Of a DNA stretch of 17,344 nt, positions 7,819 through 15,782 are shown piece after piece (the first letter of the stretch is position 1; every line of letters starts with the position of its first letter). Location of the stretch: NCBI GenBank assembly GCA_001839685.1, contig MLAK01000811.1:1-17344 (forward strand), given 5' to 3'. Source of the stretch: Tritrichomonas foetus (Eukaryota; Parabasalia; Tritrichomonadida; Tritrichomonadidae). Both the position numbers and the translations under genes were made by a program. The notes under the pieces are model-generated. The model was not told the origin of the DNA. It ran no database searches and was given only the letters and a program-made list of their open reading frames with translations.

Positions 7819-8676
7819 TTATACAATGAACAAGCTGAAAGATGTCGGTGTACTACCAATAGCACGAATTAAGTCATCTATTGATGGGAGCACCACTTTT
7901 GTCGGCAAATTCGACATCATCATTTCGCTCGATACTGGTAAAGGTGAATTTGGAGGTGAATTAATTGGCGATGATATTATCGACGATGATGTGAATGAAT
8001 CGTCATTCAAATTTTCAGAATCATTCAAATCTCGATTTGATGTAACGGTTATTTGTGGAATGCAACTTGATTCAGGCTTGAAGTCCGAGTCACAAATTTC
8101 AGCAAATTCGCGCCTTTGTATCGTTTCTCCTTGCCTCCTCAGCTTCGAAAATCTGTAACGACACTGTACGTCACAGCGATTTGCCATGAGCGATGAAATT
8201 TGCATCCACGACTTCGTACCGTGCTGTGCGACCAAATCGAGCAACTTTGCGTTTTCCTCAGGTGTCCAAACGTCGTGTGAGATGGCCGGATTGAGTCCGC
8301 GCGTCCATCGCTGCGAGCATTGGGCCCTCCCACGATTTCCGCCGACTTCAGCTGCGACGAGACCCCAGTTGTTTGTACCGTACTTTTCGACTGCCAACCT
8401 TAACAAATCGTCTTCATGGGGTGTCCATTTTTTCATTTTCTTTGATAGGCTTGGAAGCTTCTTTCTTTTCCTTCCTTTCGAGGCCTTACTCGCTGCTGGT
8501 GAATTTACTGGTGAAATATTTGATGTGTCTTTTGAGGCGAATTCAACGTCGATATCATTCGATGGATCTTGATTGAAGGTTGTGGATTGGATTTCGTCGG
8601 GGATGGCTGGAATAGGCGGTGGTTCAGAGTCGGAAGGAGAGGGGCTGATTCTCAAGGTGAATGGAATAAGCGTCAT
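7819..8676 (-). CDS. Two-repeat Myb (R2R3-like) DNA-binding protein, 285 aa
   Basis: A probable nuclear transcription factor. The first ATG in the frame is at 8674-8676 (285 aa); the frame stays open upstream to a TTG at 8737-8739, an unlikely start in a eukaryote. Numbered from the ATG: a Pro/Ser-rich N-terminus; a basic stretch GRKRKK at 68-73, a likely nuclear localisation signal; Myb repeat 1 with Trp84, Trp104 and Trp124; repeat 2 with Trp137 and Trp157, the third Trp replaced by Phe at about 176; then an acidic, Ser/Pro-rich tail that may be regulatory. In T. vaginalis, Myb-like proteins bind promoter elements (for example the M3-binding protein), so a similar role is plausible here. 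No canonical Inr lies within about 60 nt of the ATG; the nearest TCATTT (8788-8793) would give a 115-nt leader. The DNA-binding part is visibly richer in G+C than the rest of the gene. Confidence 0.9.
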   Translation of the reverse strand: MTLIPFTLRISPSPSDSEPPPIPAIPDEIQSTTFNQDPSNDIDVEFASKDTSNISPVNSPAASKASKGRKRKKLPSLSKKMKKWTPHEDDLLRLAVEKYGTNNWGLVAAEVGGNRGRAQCSQRWTRGLNPAISHDVWTPEENAKLLDLVAQHGTKSWMQISSLMANRCDVQCRYRFSKLRRQGETIQRREFAEICDSDFKPESSCIPQITVTSNRDLNDSENLNDDSFTSSSIISSPINSPPNSPLPVSSEMMMSNLPTKVVLPSIDDLIRAIGSTPTSFSLFIV

Positions 8677-8739
8677 GGGCTGAGATTGAGGAGAATAAAT
8701 TGATACTATTGAATATTTTGAAAGGATTGAATTATTCAA

Positions 8740-10450
8740 ACTTTTTTTTGATGATGTTTTTGAATAAGTATTGTAAAAACAAAAAAAAAATGATTTTATA
8801 ATTTTTGTAGTTTATTTTGGAATTTATCAATTGATATCGAGATTTTGAATAAGTTGGGAAAAATGATTTTCAAAAATGATTCGAATTTTAAATTTATTTA
8901 ATTATTGAATATTTTCTGATATCATAGAAAAAACAAAAAATAATAATTATTTTTTCGTGAAGTGATTTTCGAATTTAATATTGAAAATGAAAAAAACAGG
9001 AAATTTGGATTAAGATAATAGTTGATTGATTAAAATAATTAATGACCTTTTAATGTTATTGGTTTAGTATGTGTATTCGCAAATAGAAGTAAAAATCACA
9101 AAGAGAGGAGAGCATATATTCGCAAAATACAGAAAAGTTGGGATATTGAATTATTCCTCAAATTTGAGAGTATTCAATCTTCTTAGAGTTTTGTATTTCA
9201 CGAATATCCTCATTTGATCAATAATAACAGCGAAACTTATTTGATTAATATATGATATATATAAATATATATAGAAATGCTATTTAGTTTAATATAAACA
9301 TGAGGCTATATCATGAACGGGAAAAATCAGCTCAAACGTTTACTCAAAATATTTTTCAATCATTATTTTTTTAAATTTAAAATTATAATATCCTCATTGT
9401 TTTCTGATTATATGTTGTGCAAAATATTGTTTCATATTACATCATCTAATTAAACAAATATAGGATATATATTATGTCATATTACAGAATATTAGGTCGT
9501 TATTATGTAAATTTTTGTTTGTTATAGTTTTTGAAAGGAATTCAAATTTTCTGATAATACAATAATAACAGGAAATTATTCAATTTTTCCCTTGATTTTT
9601 TGTACACTGATCATTATTTTCAAAATACTGTATGTATCTTTTATTCATCAAAGAGTCTTCTGGTAATTTATTACCCAAAGAATATGAATTTCATGTATTC
9701 AAAATTCATTGCATTCAATATAATTTTATATTCATTCAATATATTTCTATGCATTGAATTTGAAAGGAGAGAATGAGCAAAATGATAATGATTGAATTGC
9801 ATCATGCTTTCTATGCATTTATAACAATCTCTGAGTTTCATTTTTCAATTTTTAACCAAAATAGATCTTTTCTTTACCAACCAAAATGGCGCCCAGAAAA
9901 AGTGAAAACAAATCTCTTCAACCATGAACTTCCGACTACTTCTTTCATGATTTCTCGTTTAAAATTCTCATTTTCAGCTTATCGTTATTTTACTGAACAG
10001 ATTAGAAAATTAAAAAAAAGGAATTCATATTTATTATCAAATAAAATATCATTTTTTCACGAATTTGATAAATTATATATTTAGTTTCAATTGTATAGAT
10101 CTGAATTTTCTGTTTAGAATTTGCTGATTTAGCTTTGAATTATATTTGATTTGATAGTAAAAATTATATCGATATTATGGCAATTGCCGCATCAAATCAT
10201 TTTTGCCTACTTTTTCTGTTCGTAATCATATCATTTATATTCGAATATTTTCATTTTTTCGATTTTATATGAAAATTGGAATTAAATTGAAACGATCTAA
10301 TTCAATTTGGTTATTAACCTATTTTGCAACCTTTTCATTTTCTACTCAAACAATGATTAGAAATTGTTTTTTTATTCGCTTTATTCTTTTTAATTTCTAA
10401 TGTAAACTATTCAAAAACTGGGAATCATTTAATAAAGTTTGGCAAGATTA
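8740..10450. other. Large AT-rich intergenic region, no convincing gene
   Basis: Between the divergent Myb gene and the plus-strand small gene. It consists of homopolymer and AT-repeat tracts (for example near 9249-9272). Open frames at 9773-10084 and 10203-10400 give Phe/Ile/Lys/Asn-rich translations without a domain or an upstream Inr, as expected of AT-rich noise. No RNA gene was recognised. Confidence 0.5.
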
Positions 10451-10733
10451 CTATGAACAATTAAGGTCAAATGAAAAGTCAAATTAACGAAAAGTGTTCA
10501 CGATCATCTAGTCGCAATTTAAAATGATTTCTTCAAGTAACAAAGGTTATGCAGTAAAATTGATGAAATAAATCTACATAATGAGAAAATTAGATTCTAC
10601 ATGACAAAAATGAAGATTGTCAAATCTTTGAAAAGATGATTTTCATTCATGTGATCCACAATTTATTGTATTGGATTTTTCTGTGAACACTTTTCGGTAA
10701 TTTGACTTTACATTTGACCTTAAATGTTCACGT
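10451..10733. mobile_element. Miniature inverted-repeat element (MITE-like), 283 bp, TA-flanked
   Basis: Two 51-bp terminal inverted repeats, 10451-10501 and 10683-10733, match at 45 of 51 positions: three mismatches are the outermost bases, the others at positions 10, 24 and 37. Both ends abut TA in aligned register (10449-10450 and 10734-10735), as expected from TA target duplication by Tc1/mariner-type transposases. The 181-bp interior has no meaningful open frame, so the element is non-autonomous and its transposase must be elsewhere. Each arm starts with (G/A)TGAACA and ends in TGTTCAC, and contains a near-tandem GTCAAAT (aaggtcaaatg, then aaagtcaaatt). Trichomonads are known to carry mariner elements (Tvmar1 in T. 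vaginalis). Membership in that superfamily is inferred only from TA and size. It could also be a one-off palindromic arrangement. Confidence 0.75.
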
Positions 10734-11089
10734 TAGTTGTGTTAACACAGAGCAAGTGTTTTTATAAAATGTCATGACGAATATTTCATATTTATTGATA
10801 ACATATGTTATTAACATTAATCTATCGAAAATATTCTCATTAGATTTGATGAAAACGGGAACGAAAAAAATAACGAGAAATAGATTTTTAATTCAATTTA
10901 TTAGAAAACGAACTTTTAGAAGTCAGTTTCTGAAAGATATTGAATTTTTTGAGTTGATGAACCGTCTTTATCTATTTGGTTACGGCTAATTAAATTCCCA
11001 AAATCATATATATATAAAATTCTATGAATAATGCGCAGTATTTCAAAGCGATTGAAACAACTATTCAATTTGTTTATTGAATTTCTTTT
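10734..11089. other. Intergenic region upstream of the small plus-strand gene
   Basis: Contains a 12-bp palindrome TGTGTTAACACA at 10738-10749, right beside the miniature element. A 71-codon open frame (10774-10989) lacks an Inr and a recognisable domain and is not called as a gene. Confidence 0.5.
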
Positions 11090-11095
11090 TCACAA
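11090..11095 (+). promoter_or_regulatory. Probable Inr (TCACAA) of the 11111-11392 gene
   Basis: Matches TCA+1Y[T/A] with +1 at 11092 and a 19-nt leader to the ATG at 11111. It supports the short plus-strand frame as a real gene. Confidence 0.55.
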
Positions 11096-11110
11096 AAAAA
11101 GTTTCGTAAA

Positions 11111-11392
11111 ATGTCATCATCAAAGAAGAAGACAACTTCTTCCTTATCCAAGAAAAGTGCACCACTCACACTAGAAGAGCACGAAGAAATCAAACAAAAG
11201 AAGCTCCAATCTCTGAAAAAGCAGGCTTTGCATGATCGAAAATTATTTGATGAGCTCGGAAATCGAGTCAGGAAGGAACAAGCTGCAAAAGGGAAAGCCC
11301 TCATTCAGGGAAACCCACTTGCAGTTGATCAAGCAAGCCGATATGAAAAAGAAAAAGCTCGACTTCAGGACAAATACATCTTCAATCCTTAA
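11111..11392 (+). CDS. Small basic, probably helical protein of unknown function, 93 aa
   Basis: Called as a gene because it starts at an ATG 19 nt after an Inr and its composition (Lys, Glu, Gln, Ala, Leu) is unlike the Phe/Ile-rich noise frames nearby. Residues 1-17 are a Ser/Thr/Lys-rich, probably disordered head (MSSSKKKTTSSLSKKSAP). Residues about 20-62 and 75-88 are highly charged with regular hydrophobic spacing and should form long helices, perhaps a coiled coil. It has no signal peptide, membrane segment or cysteine. A cytosolic or nuclear accessory protein is a guess only. The first TAAA after the stop is at 11443-11446, further away than for the other genes. It is convergent with the 12083-13585 gene. 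No family was recognised. Confidence 0.72.
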   Translation: MSSSKKKTTSSLSKKSAPLTLEEHEEIKQKKLQSLKKQALHDRKLFDELGNRVRKEQAAKGKALIQGNPLAVDQASRYEKEKARLQDKYIFNP

Positions 11393-12082
11393 TTTCACCT
11401 TTTTTTGCTTCATTTAGAAGTTTTTAGAATGATTTCCTGTGGTAAAAACTATTACTAATAGATAACCATTGGCTGTTCAGTTTATATATGTGTTGGAACA
11501 ATTTTAAAATCGAAATAAACAATAAATCAACAATTTTTGGTGTTTTTTAAAGGCTTTGAATATGTGATGGAATTCTTTAGAAATAACCCAGAAATGATTT
11601 CTTTTAGACTTTAAATGTTGTTGTAGCATCAACACGTCTTTCAAATGATACAAGAGACAGATGTATATACTAATTAGAACATTCATCTAATGAATTGCTA
11701 TTCTTCTGTATTTAGAATTTTATTGTTTTATGCAAATATTCATAAATCTATTTTATTATTTCTGTTTATTTCCACTTTTTAATATCAAAACCTAAAAAAG
11801 TGGAAATAAATCTAAGTTACTATTTAATAAAGTTAGTTCATCATATGTAACTCCCTTCATTTTTAATTATTTGTTCACATCATTGAGTGTAATGGAATAA
11901 AATTGTTAGCTAATGAAATGAGTGTGACTATCGCATATTCTAAAAGTATTGAAAGCAAACTATAAACAGATACGTAAACTGGATATGAAGAGTTCGATGA
12001 CAATGAATGAGAAAACAAATTGTTATGAAGAGCACGAAGTTGAAATGATTTATGATCATGAATATATTTTAATACCATTTCC
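11393..12082. other. Intergenic region between convergent genes; contains a strong hairpin
   Basis: The 3' ends of the plus-strand small gene and the minus-strand glycine-rich gene face each other here. Besides the hairpin at 11765-11810, only AT-rich sequence is seen. A TAAA at 12068-12071 on the minus strand lies 12 nt after the glycine-rich gene stop and fits its polyadenylation signal. Minus-strand frames at 11504-11686 and 11875-12201 have no domain and no Inr. Confidence 0.55.
11765..11810. repeat. Perfect 16-bp stem hairpin, 14-nt loop
   Basis: The left arm TTTATTTCCACTTTTT (11765-11780) is the exact reverse complement of 11795-11810; the loop is 11781-11794. It sits between convergent genes, where either 3' UTR could contain it. 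It could act in transcript 3' end formation, or be a small element or chance. Confidence 0.7.
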
Positions 12083-13585
12083 TTAATAATTTTTAAGCCA
12101 TTGATCTGTTTCTGAAGAAAAATCCATTCCGCCATATTTCCAAACAAATTCTTGTTTTTCTGCAAATCGATCTCTACTTTCTCCATTACTCTCACTGCCA
12201 CTGTCCATGCTTACTTCATTACTTTTCATGTGCCTGACTAAAAACACGATTAAAGAAATAATGATAACAAGCACCGCAAAAGACCCGCATGTGATTGTAA
12301 TGATAAGACTGTCAGCCATCTTCTTTTCCCGATCTTGATCGAAAATAAGGCCATCATCGTTCGAGCTGTTGAATGAGTTCACGAAAATGTAAGGAGTAAA
12401 TGTTTTCGAACTCGTGAAAAGAGGAGTTGGCAGGAAACTCTTTGATTGAGTGAAAGAATGAGAAGAGAAAAATTGCTTAGAGTCTGTGAAGGAATTTGAA
12501 GGTGAGAAGTGCTGCGATGCAGTGAATTCTTCTGATGATGAAAAAACTGAACTTGGTGAAAAAAACTGTGATGACGAAAAGCAGTTTGATGAAGTAAAAA
12601 ATGAAGATTGCGTGAATTCTCCAGAAGCCGAAAATGGATTTGTTTGCGTGAATTCGTGCGAAGGCGAAAAGGCGGCGCTTGGCACTGGCAGGCACCTTCC
12701 AGCATCCAGAAAGAAGCCCGCGGGGCAGGCCAGACACTCCGCGGCACTCGGGCCGCTGCACCCAAGGCAGCCTGAATGGCAGACAAAAACAGTCTCGATT
12801 GTCACCGAGCCGTCGTCCCCGCGGTTTCCGCCCGCCTCAACGGCAACACGCGACACCCTGTAGACCTCGCCACCAGTCACAAAGGACGAGCCGCTTTCGC
12901 CAACCCTCCCACTAGTTGGATCATCATCAAAGGTATCAAACGACTTCCCACCAAAGCCCCCATAATACCATCCACCTCCTCCACTCCCAGAAATAGGGTA
13001 AATTTTATTTGATTCGCCGTCGCCTCCCCATCCTTTTCGGTAGCCGTGCGTTTGGTTGGTTCGATTTGATTTGGACAAGGAAGGAGTGAAGCAGTAGCCG
13101 TTTCCATCGCCGCCTGGTGCTCCATCGTGAACAACAGCGGCGCCTGAGCCGCCGGCAGCAACAACAATCCGTGATTCAAGTGACTCCTCACTCCAGTAAT
13201 CATCTCCATCAACAACCAGCCTTAAATCACTTGCTCCTCCTCCTCCAGCACCTGTGTATGGTTTCCCTGTGAGGTCTTTGCAAATCCCGCCTCTTCCCCC
13301 GCCGTTGAAGCCTCCTCCTCCAGCCTTTCCATATTCAGCGTCGCCTCCTCTTCCTCCTACAAACAGGTGCAGGGTTGTTTCTGTATTGAATGAAATGTGT
13401 AGTGCCACTTTTGCTCCTCGTCCGCCGTGATAAAAATCTGATTCAAAAACCTTGTTTCCTCCTTTGGCGCCAAAACATTCAATTTTGTATCTTCCTGGTT
13501 TTAAAATTGTTTTTTGATGTGTTCCACTGAAATTAAATATTTTCAAATCAGCAGAAATTAAATTCAAAAATACCGCAAAAATCAT
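12083..13585 (-). CDS. Receptor-like membrane protein: ALK/LTK-type Gly-rich domain, Cys knot, hexapeptide repeats, 500 aa
   Basis: A type I membrane protein probably displayed on the surface. Residues 1-12 are hydrophobic and look like a short signal peptide (MIFAVFLNLISA). Residues about 15-268 form a glycine-rich beta domain of the ALK/LTK-like kind (FSGTHQKTILKPGRYKIECFGAKGG opens in two blocks; GGGGFNGGGRGG, GAGGGGASDLR, VVAAGGSGAA and SGGGGWYYGGFGGKS follow). Residues 269-298 are one furin/growth-factor-receptor-like Cys unit (CHSGCLGCSG, CLACPAGFF, C298). Residues 306-401 are sixteen phased repeats of F-[ST]-x-[ST]-x-x. A membrane helix lies at about 426-450, followed by a 50-residue cytosolic tail without a kinase domain. 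Related glycine-rich surface proteins are numerous in trichomonads (established); ligand and role are unknown. No canonical Inr was found near the ATG at 13583-13585. An upstream out-of-frame ATG (13591-13593) stops after two more codons. The extracellular part is richer in G+C, partly because of Gly codons. Confidence 0.9.
   Translation of the reverse strand: MIFAVFLNLISADLKIFNFSGTHQKTILKPGRYKIECFGAKGGNKVFESDFYHGGRGAKVALHISFNTETTLHLFVGGRGGDAEYGKAGGGGFNGGGRGGICKDLTGKPYTGAGGGGASDLRLVVDGDDYWSEESLESRIVVAAGGSGAAVVHDGAPGGDGNGYCFTPSLSKSNRTNQTHGYRKGWGGDGESNKIYPISGSGGGGWYYGGFGGKSFDTFDDDPTSGRVGESGSSFVTGGEVYRVSRVAVEAGGNRGDDGSVTIETVFVCHSGCLGCSGPSAAECLACPAGFFLDAGRCLPVPSAAFSPSHEFTQTNPFSASGEFTQSSFFTSSNCFSSSQFFSPSSVFSSSEEFTASQHFSPSNSFTDSKQFFSSHSFTQSKSFLPTPLFTSSKTFTPYIFVNSFNSSNDDGLIFDQDREKKMADSLIITITCGSFAVLVIIISLIVFLVRHMKSNEVSMDSGSESNGESRDRFAEKQEFVWKYGGMDFSSETDQWLKNY
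12383..12670 (-). repeat. 18-bp coding repeat encoding 16 phased F-[ST]-x-[ST]-x-x units
   Basis: Phe occurs at residue 306 and at every sixth residue through 396 without one break; position +1 is Ser/Thr in 14 of 16 units and +3 is Ser/Thr in 15 of 16. At the DNA level the units have diverged but keep GTGAATTC-like blocks, so the protein pattern is conserved more strongly than the DNA. Confidence 0.85.
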
Positions 13586-15341
13586 AATATCATATTTTTA
13601 TCTAATAATTAAAGATATTTGCTTTTTGATCAATCAGAATTGAATAAAATTTGAGGAAAGTTCCCAGAAATTTGATGTTTCGATATTTTGCTTGTTGCAG
13701 ATTCAAAAACTTGGCCAATTGTACATTCAAAACGGTAATTAATAAAAAATTTGACATGTATTCAATTATATACAATTTAATTATCACTATATCTTGATTA
13801 ATTAATATTATTTTAGGGATATTTGAGAATAATTTATTTAATGAATACTCTTTAATATTTTTATCATAATATATCTAGGAAAATATAGAATGTTATAGAG
13901 ATATTAATTATTTTCGCTCAAAAATTCAAAATTATTCAAAAGTTTGGTGCTTGTTGGCATTTAAACTATTTCGATAACAAATTATTCAAAAATAACAGAA
14001 TTTTAATTTGATAAATATAATTGGAAGTTTTGAAAATTTCTATAAATCGCATTGCCAATTGAAATTTGTGAACAACAACTAATAACAAGATATAAGTCAC
14101 TTTAATCATACTTTCATTAATAATTGAGAGATATCAAAAAAAAAAAATCATCAAAATATTGTCATCATCATATGACGATAAAGTTCTTATTATTGTGAAT
14201 CTTGAATGAGACCCAATGTGTTTGCATTGAAAAAGTTGATTGATAAAGAGATGAATTTTTGTCGCCTATTTCAATTTTTTTTCGAATTTCCCAGAGAAAA
14301 CAATTGAGAATGACTTTGAAACAGAATGCAAAATAATGAAATTACGCAAAAAAATCATGCGAAATTCATTCTTTATCAATATTTCTATCTATTCTTTCTG
14401 TTTTGCTGTTCGACAAAAAGAATTTTTATTTATAAAATTTTATTTCTTGACGTTCAAGCCAAATCGATGTGATATCATAGAATGATTTAATAATCATATT
14501 ATTTTCCAGAAAAACATCACCCTGCATTTCATTTTTCAATTGAAAATGAAACAAGCTTTTGATTTGTCATTCCAAATCAAATTTGATTGATTTTAAATAC
14601 ATTTCTATTCGATTTTTACAATATTAGACACAATGAAATCATAACTATGAACAAACAAATTGATTTTTATCATTTTTATTGACATATCAGTAAATTTAAG
14701 GCAAATTTTTCAAAATCATCTTATTCATTCAAAACCAGAAATGAATGCGCGATTGTCAATGTTTGATGGTCAATATCAACATGATGAGATATAAATTTTG
14801 AAAACTATCATCTATCTATATTAGAAAACTCATCAAATTCTTTCATAATATCGTTTGCGATTAAGGAGCACAGGGAAATTAAAACAATTCAAAATCAGGA
14901 AGAAATAATCAAATTTATGACAAGAAAAGCTTTTTTCTTTTAATTCCAATATCAAACAAAGAATCCAGCTATATTTATTCATTTACATTTTATTTGTTTT
15001 AATAAATATTGAAGTTTTCTTCATTGTTTTGTTATAATCTAAAGTTGGTAAAGTTTGCAAAAATGAAGAAAAATTGTTTTTTGTTGATTTTAACATTTCA
15101 CTTATCATTTTTGAATTTTTATTATTAGTTGTGAAGTATATTTTAATAATTAATTAATTAAGGGATGTTTCTTTTTGAAGTAACAAAAATTTAGTGTAAA
15201 AAATTGATTTGATGATTTTACAAAACATGAAGTCAGTTTGTGTATTTAAAATAAATAAAAATACATTTTAAACTAGTAAGTGTTTATTTTACTTTTATGT
15301 GTCTAAAATTAAATTTTCAGATTCGATATGAAATATTTTTT
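13586..15341. other. Long AT-rich intergenic region, no gene seen
   Basis: About 1.75 kb upstream of the glycine-rich gene and downstream of the small secreted gene. Only short AT-rich frames occur (for example 13602-13787, minus), none with an Inr. It contains a 12-A run near 14138, a bulged palindrome at 14527-14551 and a 14-bp palindrome AATCAAATTTGATT at 14575-14588, and ATTA-type simple sequence near 15147. A TAAA at 15341-15344 on the minus strand overlaps the stop of the next gene. Confidence 0.5.
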
Positions 15342-15770
15342 TTATGCACGTTGGATATTTCTAACAATTCTTTCTGGGTATTGGGATCCATCTTTGCTTG
15401 TATAAATGTGTTCCCAAATCAGTTTGACATGATCACCAGCTTTCAATCCTTTAATGAACTGTAAAACTTTTTCATCTTGTTGATCAACTTCAAAATGATC
15501 GTCGTTTTTAACGTTCTCCTTAACGTTCACCATGAAAACTTCTTGTCGTTCATCTCCGTATTTTCCTAATTTCTCGTATGAAATATAATCTTCGATGATA
15601 AATTTAGCGACATCTTTTGCATGGTTGCAGCGATCTGGACAAAGTGATGTCATGAACCGGCATGGAATGTGTTCGACGCCTGCGTAGGTTGCTTTGACGT
15701 GGTGTCTGGAAAGGACTTCGAATGATGTTTCGGCTGATGAGCAGAATGTTGCGAAAATGGCGAGAATCAT
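15342..15770 (-). CDS. Small secreted protein with CPDRCNHA motif, 142 aa
   Basis: Starts at the ATG at 15768-15770, supported by a TCATTT Inr giving a 10-nt leader. Residues 1-13 form a short hydrophobic signal peptide (MILAIFATFCSSA). The mature part has three cysteines, C37, C44 and C48, and H50 in the motif CRFMTSLCPDRCNHA, which could form disulphides or a metal site. A second conserved-looking block is SYEKLGKYGDERQEVFMV (about 64-81), and the C-terminal third (GLKAGDHVKLIWEHIYTSKD, then PERIVRNI) looks like beta strands of a small barrel. I recall similar short secreted proteins with a CPD-x-C-x-HA motif in other microbes, but know no assigned function; that recollection is unverified. 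No membrane anchor is present, so it is probably soluble in the secretory route or outside the cell. The TAA stop overlaps a TAAA poly(A) signal. Confidence 0.85.
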   Translation of the reverse strand: MILAIFATFCSSAETSFEVLSRHHVKATYAGVEHIPCRFMTSLCPDRCNHAKDVAKFIIEDYISYEKLGKYGDERQEVFMVNVKENVKNDDHFEVDQQDEKVLQFIKGLKAGDHVKLIWEHIYTSKDGSQYPERIVRNIQRA

Positions 15771-15776
15771 TTATTT

Positions 15777-15782
15777 AAATGA
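15777..15782 (-). promoter_or_regulatory. Inr (TCATTT) of the small secreted protein gene
   Basis: A perfect TCA+1Y[T/A] match with +1 at 15780, 10 nt before the ATG. A second, weaker candidate (TCACTG) lies a few bases further upstream. Confidence 0.65.

Noticed and set aside
8139..8576. Open frames antisense to or overlapping the Myb gene
   Set aside because: They arise because the G+C-rich Myb repeats have few stops in other frames; the Myb frame has clear domain evidence.
8737..8739. TTG as start of the Myb gene
   Set aside because: The first ATG in frame is at 8674-8676; the 21 extra residues are low-complexity and AT-driven, although the missing Inr leaves the 5' end open.
8788..8793. 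TCATTT upstream of the Myb gene as its Inr
   Set aside because: It would give a 115-nt leader, far longer than the 7-21 nt of the other genes; it is also next to a long A/T tract where such a word occurs by chance.
9773..10989. Plus-strand open frames at 9773-10084, 10203-10400 and 10774-10989 as genes
   Set aside because: No Inr upstream, no domain, and Phe/Ile/Lys/Asn-rich translations typical of AT-rich noncoding DNA.
12379..13215. Several open frames overlapping the glycine-rich gene on both strands
   Set aside because: Shadows of the repetitive, G+C-richer coding region; no domains of their own.
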